Source: Candidatus Tityobacter terrigena (GTDB taxonomy: Bacteria > Vulcanimicrobiota > Vulcanimicrobiia > Vulcanimicrobiales > Vulcanimicrobiaceae). Taken from it: 64,000 bases of DNA. Every line of letters starts with the position of its first letter. The stretch's first letter is position 1. Made by a program: the position numbers and the translations under genes. The notes under the pieces were generated by a model. That model was not told the origin of the DNA, searched no databases, and saw nothing but the letters and a program-made list of their open reading frames with translations. Positions 43,809 to 53,404 of the stretch are shown here, piece by piece. The stretch is from NCBI GenBank assembly GCA_003156715.1, contig PMHO01000060.1, positions 38,709 to 102,708 of the forward strand, written 5' to 3'.

Positions 43809-44629
43809 CCACGCTCGAGGAGGGCGTAAATCGTTTCGATGCGCCCTTCTTGGTAGCTGCGATCGACGTTCGCGGCCATGCTTGGGAAGTCGTCACCGAA
43901 AACGAGCTGCGGGCCGAGCAGAGGATAGTTCCCCACCGCCCGTGCACGAGCGTGCGAGGCGCGCGCGAAAATTGCCGTGACGTCTTCCCACGCAATTACC
44001 TTGAAGCCCGCGGTTTCCAACTTCTCCCGGAGTGCGTCCGCGCCGATGAGGAAGCTGAGCTCTGAGCGCGCCGCCCAGGGCACGGGAAAATGCGGCGCTC
44101 CTCCTGGGCCGGCTGTGATCTCGGTGAGCGCGAGTCGTCCACCGACGCGCAGAACGCGCCGGATTTCCGCCAAGAGCCGCTCTCGATCCGCGACGTTCAT
44201 CGCTACGTTTTGGATCCACGCGCCATCGAAGCTCGCGTCGTCGAATGGGAGTGCGAGCGCGTCGCCCTGCGCAATCGATACGCGCTCGGAGAGACCGGTG
44301 CGCCGTGTGAGCATGCCGGCGACCTGGGCGAACTCGTCGGTCAGATCGATGCCGGTAACGCGGCAGCCGTACGCACTCGCTAGAAAGCGCGCCGGGCCGC
44401 CCAGACCGCAGCCCACGTCGAGAATGCGATCCCCGGGATGCGGATCGAGCAGCTTCGCAAGATCGGCCGTTGCCTCGCGCCCGCGGCCATGGAGTTCGTC
44501 GACCGGTGCGAGATCGTCTGGCGTCAGATGCTCGAGGTCTTTGCCCGCCTCGCGCAGCGCCGCAAGAATGCGCTCGCCGAGCCTCGATCGCTTGCCGTAG
44601 TGCTCGGCGATCTCCGTTCTTTCGCTCAT
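43805..44629 (-). CDS. SAM-dependent methyltransferase (glycine/sarcosine type)
   Basis: 274 residues: GDRILDVGCGLGGPARFLAS (motif I), CRVTGIDLTDEFAQVAGML, ALALPFDDASFDGAWIQNVA then MNVADRERLLAEIRRVLRVG, LALTEITAGPGGAPHF. The LGGPAR loop is typical of small-molecule methyltransferases such as sarcosine/dimethylglycine or sterol-type enzymes. Substrate unknown. Convergent 4-bp overlap with the solute-binding protein gene; divergent from the GT4 gene with 50 bp between them. Confidence 0.86.
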   Translation of the reverse strand: MSERTEIAEHYGKRSRLGERILAALREAGKDLEHLTPDDLAPVDELHGRGREATADLAKLLDPHPGDRILDVGCGLGGPARFLASAYGCRVTGIDLTDEFAQVAGMLTRRTGLSERVSIAQGDALALPFDDASFDGAWIQNVAMNVADRERLLAEIRRVLRVGGRLALTEITAGPGGAPHFPVPWAARSELSFLIGADALREKLETAGFKVIAWEDVTAIFARASHARARAVGNYPLLGPQLVFGDDFPSMAANVDRSYQEGRIETIYALLERG

Positions 44630-44679
44630 CCGCTTACGCTACCATAAGGCGCTGCGCTTTGCGTCGCGAATCGGCTCGT

Positions 44680-45837
44680 ATGGAATCGGGTGACGATCTG
44701 CGCGGACTGCGCCTGGCGGTGCTGGCACCGATATCGTGGCCGGCGCCCCCGCCAGGCTACGGCCCGTGGGAGCAGATCGCCTCGAACATCGCCGAGGGGA
44801 TGGCCGCACGCGGCTTGGACGTGACCTTGTTCGCAACCGGAAACTCCGTAACGCGCGCGAAGTTGCTATCGGTCGTTCCGGTCGGCCTGAACGAGGACCC
44901 TGGCCTTGACGGCGAGGTTTACAGCGCACTTCATACGGCACGGCTCTTTGAACGCGCTGCTGACTTCGACTTGCTCCACAACAACTTCGACTGGAAGCCG
45001 TTGACCTACGGCCTTGCGACGACGGCTCCGCCGCTCGTCACGACGATCCACGGTTTCTCGCGGCCCCCGATTCTGGCGGCCTACTACGCCGGCGCTGCGC
45101 GCAGCTTCTATTGCTCGATCAGCGATGCCGACCGCGATCCCGGCCTCGACTATCTCGCAACGACCTACAACGGCGTCGATCCACATTCGTTCACCTTCGT
45201 CGACCGGCCGGGCGACTATCTCGTCTTTCTCGGGCGCTTCCATCCAGAAAAGGGAACGCACCTCGCGATTGAGATCGCCAAGCGCGCCGGGATGCGTCTC
45301 AAGATCGCGGCCATTCCTCAAGACAGCGCCTACTTCGAAGAGCAGGTCGCGCCGCACATCGATGGCGAGCGCATCCAGTTTCTGGGCGCAGTCGAGCGCG
45401 ACGCACGCGACGAACTCCTGGGCGGCGCGCTCGCGCTCGTGCACATGACGACGCGTCCGGAACGCTTCGGGCTGACGATGATCGAGGCGATGGCCTGCGG
45501 AACGCCGGTTCTCGGCGCGCGAATGGGCTCGATTCCGGAGATCGTGCTCGACGGCGTGACCGGCTTTCTCTGCGATTCCGTCAACGACGCGGTCGCACGC
45601 ATCCCAGACCTCTCGAAACTCGACCGCCACGGCTGCCGGCAGCGCGTCGAGTCGACTTTCTCGCTCGAGCGCATGATCGATCGCTACCTGGAGGCCTACC
45701 GCAAGGCGCTGCATCTCAAGACGCCGCCCCCGCCCTCACCCGAAAAGCTCGCCGCGCGCGCCGTCGATTATTGGGACCGCCCAATGGGCTTTACCGAAAT
45801 TCCCCCAAAGCCGCGAAGCTTGAGTTCATCCGGCTAA
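44680..45837 (+). CDS. Family GT4 glycosyltransferase
   Basis: 385 residues from ATG 44680. GT-B fold: LAVLAPISWPAPPPGYGPWE (acceptor-side start), LVTTIHGFSRPPI, LATTYNGVDPHSFTF, YLVFLGRFHPEKGTHLAIEI and the nucleotide-sugar motif ERFGLTMIEAMACGTPVLGA followed by EIVLDGVTGFLCD (E-x7-E). It transfers a sugar from a nucleotide donor, retaining configuration. Acceptor unknown. The C-terminus is Pro-rich. The related glycoside hydrolase gene is 1.7 kb away, beyond purEK; the two may act on one glycan. Confidence 0.88.
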   Translation: MESGDDLRGLRLAVLAPISWPAPPPGYGPWEQIASNIAEGMAARGLDVTLFATGNSVTRAKLLSVVPVGLNEDPGLDGEVYSALHTARLFERAADFDLLHNNFDWKPLTYGLATTAPPLVTTIHGFSRPPILAAYYAGAARSFYCSISDADRDPGLDYLATTYNGVDPHSFTFVDRPGDYLVFLGRFHPEKGTHLAIEIAKRAGMRLKIAAIPQDSAYFEEQVAPHIDGERIQFLGAVERDARDELLGGALALVHMTTRPERFGLTMIEAMACGTPVLGARMGSIPEIVLDGVTGFLCDSVNDAVARIPDLSKLDRHGCRQRVESTFSLERMIDRYLEAYRKALHLKTPPPPSPEKLAARAVDYWDRPMGFTEIPPKPRSLSSSG

Positions 45838-45865
45838 CGGCGGATATCCCAACCGGGGTTTCGCC

Positions 45866-47029
45866 CTAGACCGGCGCGGTTTGTAACGGGCGCGTCGGCG
45901 TCCAGGACAGCAGGGCTCGTCCCGTTTCCGCTTTGGCGAGGGCCGTTTCGAGGCGCGGGTCGACGACCGTGAAATGGCCCATTTTACGGCGCAGTGCGGC
46001 GTGCCGTTTGCCGTAGATGTGCAGTTTGAGATCCGGGTCGCGCAGCAGGTCGGCTATGCCTTCGAGGTGGTCGCCTTTGCCCGTGCCGAGGATGTTGACC
46101 ATGACGGCCGGGGCGAACAGTCTCGGCTCGACCAGCGGCAGATCGCAGATGGCGCGGACGTGCGCCTCGTATTGCGAGATGCTGGTCGCGTCGAGCGAGT
46201 AATGGCCGCTGTTGTGAACGCGCGGCGCGATCTCGTTGACGTACGCGCCACCGTCGACGACGAAGAACTCAACGCAGTACGCGCCGACGATTTCCAGCTT
46301 TTCGCCGACTCTCAGCGCGATCTCGCGCACCTCGCGCTCGAGCGCGCGCGAAATGCGCGCCGGCACGATCGTCGTGGCGAGGACGCCGTGGTCGTGCTGA
46401 TTCTCCGTCACCGGAAAGCTGATGGCGTCGCCGTCGGAGCCGCGCGCGCAGATCACCGAGACCTCGAGCTCGAACGGGACGAAACGCTCGAAGATCAACG
46501 GCACGCCGCGCGCCGCGGCAACTGCTGCACGCGCCTCGCCCGCGCTGTGCGCGACCCACTGCCCCTTCCCGTCGTAGCCGCCGCGTGCGGTCTTCAGCAC
46601 CGCCGGAAAATCGATCGAACGCATCGCTTCATCGAGCTGGCGCTCGTCCAGCACGGGCGCGAAGGGCGCGACCGGCGCACCGATCTCTTGCAGAAACGTC
46701 TTCTCGAGGATGCGGTCCTGCGCGATGCGCAGAACGTGCGCGCTTGGCCGCACCAGCCGTCCGTCGCTCTCGAGCGCGCGCACCGACTCGAGTGCGATGT
46801 TCTCGAACTCGTACGTGACCACGTCGCTGCGTGCACCTAGCTCGCCGATGGCCCGCAGGTCGTCGTAGGCCGCCACGATCTGTTCGTCGGCAACTTGCCC
46901 GCAGGGCGAGTTGGGCAACGGCTCCAAGGTAACGACGCGGTAGCCCATGCGCTTGGCTTCGAGGGTCAGCATTCGGCCGAGCTGGCCGCCGCCGAGCACG
47001 CCGATCCGCTCGACGACTGGTTCGCTCAT
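45866..47029 (-). CDS. purK: N5-carboxyaminoimidazole ribonucleotide synthase
   Basis: 387 residues. ATP-grasp enzyme making N5-CAIR from [95 protein letters not shown] then [12 protein letters not shown], and [15 protein letters not shown]. All expected motifs are there. It follows purE with a 4-bp overlap (47026-47029), the standard purEK pair. Confidence 0.95.
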   Translation of the reverse strand: MSEPVVERIGVLGGGQLGRMLTLEAKRMGYRVVTLEPLPNSPCGQVADEQIVAAYDDLRAIGELGARSDVVTYEFENIALESVRALESDGRLVRPSAHVLRIAQDRILEKTFLQEIGAPVAPFAPVLDERQLDEAMRSIDFPAVLKTARGGYDGKGQWVAHSAGEARAAVAAARGVPLIFERFVPFELEVSVICARGSDGDAISFPVTENQHDHGVLATTIVPARISRALEREVREIALRVGEKLEIVGAYCVEFFVVDGGAYVNEIAPRVHNSGHYSLDATSISQYEAHVRAICDLPLVEPRLFAPAVMVNILGTGKGDHLEGIADLLRDPDLKLHIYGKRHAALRRKMGHFTVVDPRLETALAKAETGRALLSWTPTRPLQTAPV

Positions 47030-47502
47030 ACGATCGTCGCTTTGACGCTCTCCGCCGCTGCGGCGGCTCGCGCTTCGAGGCGACGCAACAGGGCAGGATC
47101 ATCGAGCGCCAGGATGCGAGCCGCGAAGAGCGCCGCATTGAGCGCGTTTCCGATCGCCATCGTCGCAACCGGCACGCCAGGGGGCATCTGCACGATCGAA
47201 AGCAGAGAGTCGAGACCGTTCAACTGTTTGCTCGGAACGGGGACGCCGATGACCGGAAGGTGGGTCTTCGAAGCCGTCATTCCTGGCAAATGGGCCGCGC
47301 CGCCGGCCCCGGCGATGATGATCCGTAAGCCGCGCGACGCGGCGCCGGCGGCATATTCGAACAGCAAGTCCGGCGTACGATGCGCCGAAACGACGCGCAT
47401 CTCGTGGGGCACGCCAAGCTCTGCGAGGGTCGTCGCGGCGGGGCGCATCGTCTCGAGGTCCGAGACGCTGCCCATGATGATTCCGACCCGCGCTTCCTCC
47501 AT
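47026..47502 (-). CDS. purE: N5-carboxyaminoimidazole ribonucleotide mutase
   Basis: 158 residues from ATG 47500-47502 (a longer in-frame start at 47544 adds non-conserved residues). Converts N5-CAIR to CAIR. Class I Pur[67 protein letters not shown] and [20 protein letters not shown]. Coupled to purK. No other purine genes are in the window. Confidence 0.95.
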   Translation of the reverse strand: MEEARVGIIMGSVSDLETMRPAATTLAELGVPHEMRVVSAHRTPDLLFEYAAGAASRGLRIIIAGAGGAAHLPGMTASKTHLPVIGVPVPSKQLNGLDSLLSIVQMPPGVPVATMAIGNALNAALFAARILALDDPALLRRLEARAAAAAESVKATIV

Positions 47503-47580
47503 GCGCGGGCGTTCGCGCGCGACGATGGAGTGACCTCGACCCACAGGGGCGGCCGCGCCTGCGCGACAATCGGGTCATGG

Positions 47581-48768
47581 ATGAGCCGTTTTCTCCTGGG
47601 CGTCAACTACTGGCCTCGAAACAGCGCCATGGCCATGTGGTCGCGCTTCGATGCCGGGGAAATCGACGAGGATTTCGCTCGGATCGCGGGACTCGGGCTC
47701 GACGTCGTGCGCTTCTTCATCCTATGGGAAGCGTTTCAGCCGCACCACGACCGCATCGACGGTGCGGCTGTCGAGCGCTTCGAGATCGTGCTCGACCGGC
47801 TTGCGGCCCATGGCTTGCGTGCCATGCCGACGCTTTTCACCGGACACATGAGCGGGGCCAACTGGCTGCCGGAGTGGACGCTCGACTCCCGTTTCCCGGC
47901 GCACCGCTTTCGTTCGCTCGGCGCATACGGCGAATCGTCGTATGGCATTGCAGACTTTTACTCCGGCGAGATGCTTGACGCGCAACGGATGCTGGCGCGG
48001 GTGCTGGGCCGGCGCGCACGCGACCACGCAGCGCTGTTCGTTTGGGACCTCGGCAATGAGTTCTCGAATCTTCGCCCGCCGTCGGATCCCCAAAGCGCGT
48101 CGCACTGGAGTGCGGCTCTGACGCACGATCTTTTCGAGAGTTCGAACCTCGGCGCAACGGGTGGTTTGCACGGCGAGGATCTTACCGAGGACCGCAATAT
48201 ACGGCCGTCGTCGATCGCCCAAACGTGGAGGTTCGCGACGATGCACGGCTATCCGGTCTATAGTGCCTTCGCACGCGACCGAAAGGACCCGGAAGTCGTT
48301 CCCTTTCTGTACGAATTGACGTCGTCGTTCGCGAGTAAGCGCGTTCTTTTCAGCGAGTTCGGAAACCCCACGTGTCCGGGCGGCGTGGTGCCGCAAGCGC
48401 AGCGGCTCGCCTGTTTGAGCGAAAACGAGATGGCGGTCTATGCGCGCAGCGTCCTCGACCGTTTGCACCAGCGTGGCGCCCTCGGTGCGCTCTGGTGGTG
48501 CTGGGCGGACTACGCGCCGGAGCTTGCCGGCGATGCGCCCTTCGATCGTGCGCCGCACGAGTTGACCTTCGGCCTCATCCGCGATGACGGCAGCGAAAAG
48601 CCCGTCGCGCGCACGCTAGCGCAGTTCGCGTCCGAGGGTCGCCGCGTAATGGAGGCGCCTCCGCCGATCGCGCAGGAGGACGCGTACTACGAGATGCTGC
48701 CGGGCGTCGTCGCAGCCGCATACGAACTCTATCGCGAGGCACACGCCTTGAGCGAGGAGATATCTTGA
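47581..48768 (+). CDS. Clan-A glycoside hydrolase (GH5-like)
   Basis: 395 residues from ATG 47581. TIM-barrel glycosidase: FLLGVNYWPRNSAMAMWSRF, IAGLGLDVVRFFILWEAFQP, LFVWDLGNEFSNLRPP with acid/base Glu160, and KRVLFSEFGNPTCPG with nucleophile Glu259; both follow clan GH-A. ALGALWWCWADYAPEL lies near the C-terminal barrel end. No signal peptide, so it acts in the cytoplasm or is exported by another route. Related proteins are beta-mannanase/cellulase-like; the substrate is unknown. Coupled to the SDR gene by a 4-bp overlap (TTGA). Confidence 0.84.
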   Translation: MSRFLLGVNYWPRNSAMAMWSRFDAGEIDEDFARIAGLGLDVVRFFILWEAFQPHHDRIDGAAVERFEIVLDRLAAHGLRAMPTLFTGHMSGANWLPEWTLDSRFPAHRFRSLGAYGESSYGIADFYSGEMLDAQRMLARVLGRRARDHAALFVWDLGNEFSNLRPPSDPQSASHWSAALTHDLFESSNLGATGGLHGEDLTEDRNIRPSSIAQTWRFATMHGYPVYSAFARDRKDPEVVPFLYELTSSFASKRVLFSEFGNPTCPGGVVPQAQRLACLSENEMAVYARSVLDRLHQRGALGALWWCWADYAPELAGDAPFDRAPHELTFGLIRDDGSEKPVARTLAQFASEGRRVMEAPPPIAQEDAYYEMLPGVVAAAYELYREAHALSEEIS

Positions 48769-49952
48769 ACACCAACCGCGTCATGATCGTAACGGGGGCG
48801 TCCTCGGGGATCGGCCGGGCTTTGGCCGAGCGCGCCGCACGTGCGGGCTATGACGTGTTCGCCGTAGGCCGAGATCGCGCGCGGCTCGCCGCGCTCGAGA
48901 ACGCGGTCGCGCTTGCGACCGGAAAGGTCTCGACGCTGGCGCTCGATCTGCGCATGCGCGGGGCAGCGCAGCGGATCGCCCGCGCAGCCGCCGAGCGCTT
49001 CGGCCGCATCGACGTCGTCGTCAATGCCGCAGGCGCGGTAGCCGTCGGGCCGATCTCGCAACAGAGCGACGCGGCTTTACGCGAGCAGCTCCAGGTGCAC
49101 GTTCTCGTTCCCCTTGCACTCGTTCGCGAGGCGCTTGCTGCGCTACGAGCGAGCCGCGGGCACGTGTTCTTTTTCGGAAGCGGCGTCGCGCGCATCCCCG
49201 TCGGGAAGCTCGGCGCATATCCCAGCGCGAAGGCCGCCGTGCGTTCGATGACGCGCATCGTCCGCAACGAGCTGCGCGCCGACGGCATCGCCGTGACGTA
49301 CGTCGATCCGGGGGCGGTCGCGACCGAATTCATGACGCGCGCCGGATTCGCAGGTCCGCCGGAATGGATCGCCGCTTCGCCATACGCGGTTGCCAACCGC
49401 ATCTTCGACGCGCTGCGAACGCGTCCGAACGTGGTCAACGCCGTGCCATGGCAGACGCTATTCGTGGCGCTCGGTGAGGCTCTGCCGAACTTGACGGACT
49501 ACCTGCTCGCGCGCAACCCCGAAATCACGGGCATTAAGCCCGCGCCGCAAACGCCTGCAATGCCGCCGCCGACAGCCGACTTCCCCGAGCCGGGCAACGG
49601 CCCCGAGCCGCCGGAACCGAAAGAGCCGGCTTCGTCCGTAGCGCCGGAACGATCGGCGCAGCAAGGGCCACTCGAACCCGCGCCGGCGGCCGAATCGCCT
49701 TCCGAACTGGAAATGGCGCTGGCGCCGCTCTTGCCGAGAATGCGCCGGCTCAAGCTGGGAATCGATTTTGTCGCTGGTCTACTGCAGCCAAGCGCTACGC
49801 TGGAGCTCGGGAACGTAGCGATGCGCTGGGCGGGCATGCCGAACAAAAACGAGCGGGGTCTGGCGCGCGACGTGCTGGAGCTGCTCGCCGAAAAAGGCTA
49901 CCTGACGCGGCAAGGTGACGACGTCTACACCGTAGCGCGACCGGCCGGCTGA
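48765..49952 (+). CDS. SDR oxidoreductase with Pro-rich linker and C-terminal helical domain
   Basis: 395 residues from TTG 48765. Residues 1-250 are an SDR: MIVTGASSGIGRALAERAAR, VVNAAGAVAVGPISQ, FGSGVARIPVGKLGAYPSAK (Y-x-x-x-K). Residues about 260-320 form a low-complexity Pro/Glu/Ala linker (PEPGNGPEPPEPKEP). Residues about 325-395 form a separate folded piece (MRRLKLGIDFVAGLLQPSAT, NERGLARDVLELLAEKGYLT then RQGDDVYTVA) that looks like a winged helix or marR-like fragment. Such a fusion is unusual for SDRs; the tail may bind a partner or DNA. Substrate unknown. Coupled to the glycosidase gene. Confidence 0.8.
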   Translation: MNTNRVMIVTGASSGIGRALAERAARAGYDVFAVGRDRARLAALENAVALATGKVSTLALDLRMRGAAQRIARAAAERFGRIDVVVNAAGAVAVGPISQQSDAALREQLQVHVLVPLALVREALAALRASRGHVFFFGSGVARIPVGKLGAYPSAKAAVRSMTRIVRNELRADGIAVTYVDPGAVATEFMTRAGFAGPPEWIAASPYAVANRIFDALRTRPNVVNAVPWQTLFVALGEALPNLTDYLLARNPEITGIKPAPQTPAMPPPTADFPEPGNGPEPPEPKEPASSVAPERSAQQGPLEPAPAAESPSELEMALAPLLPRMRRLKLGIDFVAGLLQPSATLELGNVAMRWAGMPNKNERGLARDVLELLAEKGYLTRQGDDVYTVARPAG

Positions 49953-49980
49953 TCGGGCAGGCGCGCGGCCAAGATGTTGC

Positions 49981-50766
49981 CTACCAGTAAACGTCGTCCG
50001 CCGCTTTGCTATCGTGGAACTTTCCGAACGTTTGCGGGTCGCTCGCAAAGAGCGCCTTCAAGTCGGCAATGCGCGCCGAGCTAAAGGGATGGTCGCTTAG
50101 CCAGAAGGTCCCCCGGTCGCCGTATTTCTTCGTCATCACCTCGAAGAACCAAATCATCCCGTATGGATTGAGCTCGTTGCTCGCCGCCATGATGCGCGCC
50201 CCTTCCTCGTCGGCCTGCGCCTCGATGTGACGGGAAAGATTTGCATTCTGCGCGTTGCCGACCGTGTCGATGGCGTAGCCGGCGCCGATCGATGCCAGCG
50301 GCCCGAGCAAGATTTGCGCCGGGATGCTGAGGATCGTGCCGATCGTGTTCGCGACGCTCGCATTCCTCATGCGCCGCAGCACGTGGTGGAGCAGCATGTG
50401 GCCCGTCTCGTGGGCGAGCACTCCGCCCAACTCGTCGCGATTGTTAGCGAGCGCCAAGAGCGGCTCGTTGACGTAGACGTGACCGCCCGGCACCGAAAAC
50501 GAGTTCGCCGAATCGCCTTTGATGACGTAGAACTGCATGGGATAGGGATAGCGATCCTTGACCGTCCGCGCGATGACCGAACCGACCTCGTTGAGATGCT
50601 CGTAGTAAGGCGAGTCGAAGAGCAGGTCGCCGTCGTCGCGCAGCTGGAAGAACATCTCGCGCCCGATGGCGGCTTCGTCGGGCGCAGCAAATGCCGGCGC
50701 GGCGTGCACGAACGGTGCTAGGCCGGCGGCCACCGCGAGACTGCGGATGAACCCTTCGCGTTGCAT
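49981..50766 (-). CDS. M48-family metalloprotease
   Basis: 261 residues from ATG 50764-50766, with a signal peptide (SLAVAAGLAPFVHAAPAFAA). Zinc motif HETGH at 119-123 (in LGGVLAHETGHMLLHHVLRR), third ligand Glu in HIEAQADEEGARIMAAS and SDHPFSSARIADLKAL at the C-terminus, all typical of the BepA/LoiP-like M48 peptidases. It likely acts in quality control of envelope proteins. It is divergent from the S53 peptidase gene, with starts nearly touching. Confidence 0.9.
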   Translation of the reverse strand: MQREGFIRSLAVAAGLAPFVHAAPAFAAPDEAAIGREMFFQLRDDGDLLFDSPYYEHLNEVGSVIARTVKDRYPYPMQFYVIKGDSANSFSVPGGHVYVNEPLLALANNRDELGGVLAHETGHMLLHHVLRRMRNASVANTIGTILSIPAQILLGPLASIGAGYAIDTVGNAQNANLSRHIEAQADEEGARIMAASNELNPYGMIWFFEVMTKKYGDRGTFWLSDHPFSSARIADLKALFASDPQTFGKFHDSKAADDVYW

Positions 50767-50802
50767 GAGAATGACCCCGAACTCGTGTCGAACGCAGCTT
50801 CG

Positions 50803-52623
50803 GTGAGCGCGCATCACCGCCTTTTCAGGTTCTCTGCGATCCTGCTGGGAACGCTCTGTTCGCTCGGCTCTCCGGCGCAGGCCGCCGGCCGGCGATTCGA
50901 CCTGCCCCGCGCGCTGCTCGGAGGCTACACGCGCACGTTCAAGCTCGACGTCGCGTTGCGCGTCCACCTTGCCGTCGAGCTCGAGCCCAAGGATGAGACC
51001 CTCGACACGACCGCCGCGGCCGTCGCAGACCCTTCTTCGCCGATGCATCGCATGACGCTCAGCCCGCAAGCGTTCGCGGCGCGCTACGGCAGACCGCAGG
51101 GCGACGTCGACGCTCTGATCGCGTGGCTGCGCCGAAACGGAGCGAGTGGCATCTACGCATCACGCAACCGCCTTGTGGTGGGCGGCGACCTGACCGTGCC
51201 CCAAGCGCAAACGGCCCTGCAAACGACCTACGACTTGTGGCAGAACGGAAATCGAACCGTGGTCGCGCCCACTTCGGCGCTCACACTGCCCGTTTCGGGC
51301 GTGCGCGCGGTGCGCGGCGCAATCAAAGCCTACACGCCGCGGCTCGCCGTCGATCGACCCGGTTTGCCGACCGACCTGCGAGGATCGTGGTATACCCCGG
51401 CGCAGTTCCGTGCCGCGTACGATGCAATTCCCGACGGCGGCGCCGGCACGCGCATCGCGCTCATCGAAGACGCCTCGGACGAAGTGCGGCTCGCCGACCT
51501 CGGCCCCTTCGCCGCCGTTGAGGGTTCGACGGTTCCGGGCGAGCCGCCGGACGCGCTCGCGACTGGTGACGACCCGATCAAACTCGATCCGGGGCGCGTG
51601 ATCGAGAAGCACCTTGCGGAAGCAATCGGCGAAGAAGTTTGCGGGCGCGACGACCGCGGCCAGGAGCCGACGGTCGACGTCGATGCCGCGCTCACGCTTG
51701 CGCCGAAAGCCGCGATCGAGATACGCTACGACGAAGTGTGCGTGCGCGGCGGCGAAGGAACGCTCGAAATTCAGCGCGCGCTCGACGACGATCCAGCTCC
51801 GGACGTCATCGTTTTCCCGTTCGCTATCGCGCCGCTCTACGGTCCGGCCGCCGACGCGTTCGGTCCGACGCCGATTCCATATCTCGAAGCGATGCTGCGC
51901 GGCATCCCGGTCGTCGTGCCGGCCGGCGATGATGGAGCCTACGGAATCCGCGTCGCGGGCGTCGAGCAGCCGGCGGTCACGTATCCTTGCGCCTTGCCCG
52001 TGGTCATCTGCGCGGGCGGAACGCAGCTGGGCGAGCGCGCCGGCGCCTTTGACGAAGGACCGTGGAACGATGGAACGCATGCGACCGGCGGCGGGCACTC
52101 CTACGATCCGCGTCCGGCCTGGCAGCGCGCTCCAAGCGACTTCGCCATCGCCCACGTCACGCAACGCATGATCCCCGACCTCTCTGCCGATGCTTCCGGC
52201 CATCTGTTCGTCTATTGGCACGGCTACGGAACCGGCGGCGTCGGCGGAACGAGCGAAAGTGCGGCCATCGTCGGCGCGCAGCTCGCGACCATCGATGCTG
52301 CCGTGCCCAAGGCGAGGCGCATCCTAACGGCAGGCGATCTCTATCTGCTCGCTACGCAGCACCCCAGCGCTTTTCGCCAAACCTTGCGCAACAACGATCG
52401 CGGCTACGCCGACAACTCAATGCATCCCACGCCCCCGCCGCTGCCGCTCGGCTATCACGGCGTGCTTCCTTCTCCACCGCCGGCGATCGCCGGGTGCGGC
52501 GGAGTGCAGCCCAGCGGTTGCCGCGTTGGCCTCGCCGGCTACAACATGGTGACGGGGCTCGGCTCGCTCAAAGAGAAAGCCGCGATCGCCGCCTTGCAAG
52601 CGCCGACGACGCCATCGCCATAA
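50803..52623 (+). CDS. S53-family serine protease (sedolisin/kumamolisin-like)
   Basis: 606 residues from GTG 50803, which begins a good signal peptide (RLFRFSAILLGTLCSLGSPA); TTG 50761 and GTG 50785 are alternatives that overlap the divergent M48 start. The N-terminal pro-domain (to about 190) has MTLSPQAFAARYGRPQGDVD and PVSGVRAVRGAIKAYTP. Catalytic domain: Glu and Asp of the E-x-x-x-D pair in EPTVDVDAALTLAPKA, oxyanion Asp in VVVPAGDDGAYG, and Ser484 in GVGGTSESAAIVGAQLA. Works at acidic pH outside the cell. The 3' end overlaps the metal-permease gene convergently by 56 bp. Confidence 0.88.
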   Translation: MSAHHRLFRFSAILLGTLCSLGSPAQAAGRRFDLPRALLGGYTRTFKLDVALRVHLAVELEPKDETLDTTAAAVADPSSPMHRMTLSPQAFAARYGRPQGDVDALIAWLRRNGASGIYASRNRLVVGGDLTVPQAQTALQTTYDLWQNGNRTVVAPTSALTLPVSGVRAVRGAIKAYTPRLAVDRPGLPTDLRGSWYTPAQFRAAYDAIPDGGAGTRIALIEDASDEVRLADLGPFAAVEGSTVPGEPPDALATGDDPIKLDPGRVIEKHLAEAIGEEVCGRDDRGQEPTVDVDAALTLAPKAAIEIRYDEVCVRGGEGTLEIQRALDDDPAPDVIVFPFAIAPLYGPAADAFGPTPIPYLEAMLRGIPVVVPAGDDGAYGIRVAGVEQPAVTYPCALPVVICAGGTQLGERAGAFDEGPWNDGTHATGGGHSYDPRPAWQRAPSDFAIAHVTQRMIPDLSADASGHLFVYWHGYGTGGVGGTSESAAIVGAQLATIDAAVPKARRILTAGDLYLLATQHPSAFRQTLRNNDRGYADNSMHPTPPPLPLGYHGVLPSPPPAIAGCGGVQPSGCRVGLAGYNMVTGLGSLKEKAAIAALQAPTTPSP

Positions 52624-53404
52624 AAAAGACGAGCGTTGCCAAGAGCACGATCGTCGCGCCGCTCGCCGAGTGCAGGTAGTAGGAGAGATACAAGCCGGCG
52701 ACGGCGCAACTCGCCCCGATCGCAACCGAAAGCGCGAGCATTCGCGTGAAGCGGCGAGTCAACTGATAGGCGCTTGCGGCCGGCGTTACTAGCAGAGCCG
52801 CGACGAGCACGATTCCGACCGCCTCGAGCGACACGATGATCGTCAGCGCCAGCATCACGAGCAGCGCGTAATCGATGAAGGCGACCCGAATGCCGCTGGC
52901 CTCGGCCACGACCGGATCGAACGAGGTGTAAAGCAGCGGCCGGTAGAGGAGCAGCAGCACGATCGAAACCAGCGCGGAAAGGACGAGAATCAAAACGAGG
53001 TCCGCCCGCGAGACGGCGAGGATGTTTCCGAAAAGAAACCCCTGCAGATCGACGTTGTAGTTCGGCAGCCGGCTCATCAGAAACACGCCGAGCGCGAACG
53101 CTCCCGTGAAGAGCACGCCGATCGCCGTGTCCAACGAGACCTTGGCCCTGCGGTTGACGAAGCCGATGCCGAGCGCGGTCGCGACGGCGACGATGGCCGC
53201 GCCCACGTAGTAGTCGAGCCCACGCAAATAAGCGATGACGATTCCGGCAAAGGATGCGTGCGCGATGCCGTCGCCGATGAAGGCAAGCTTTCGCAATACC
53301 ACGTACGTGCCGATCGTCGAGCACAACGTCCCGACGATCAAGGCTGCGACGAACGCGCGTTGCATGAATTCGAACTGGAACGGCGCGACGAGCACGTCGC
53401 TCAC
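52568..53404 (-). CDS. Metal ABC transporter permease (ZnuB/MntB-type)
   Basis: 278 residues with about eight hydrophobic helices in the ABC-3 (zinc/manganese/iron) pattern: FMQRAFVAALIVGTLCSTIG, TYVVLRKLAFIGDGIAHASF (the conserved G-D-x-x-S/A-H loop), AIGVLFTGAFALGVFLMSR, YALLVMLALTIIVSLEAVGI, VLVAALLVTPAASAYQLTRR. It makes the membrane channel of the importer encoded with the ATPase and binding protein; its start overlaps the ATPase stop by 4 bp. The C-terminal end is Arg-rich. Confidence 0.92.
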   Translation of the reverse strand: MSDVLVAPFQFEFMQRAFVAALIVGTLCSTIGTYVVLRKLAFIGDGIAHASFAGIVIAYLRGLDYYVGAAIVAVATALGIGFVNRRAKVSLDTAIGVLFTGAFALGVFLMSRLPNYNVDLQGFLFGNILAVSRADLVLILVLSALVSIVLLLLYRPLLYTSFDPVVAEASGIRVAFIDYALLVMLALTIIVSLEAVGIVLVAALLVTPAASAYQLTRRFTRMLALSVAIGASCAVAGLYLSYYLHSASGATIVLLATLVFFMAMASSALARRRSRLSL

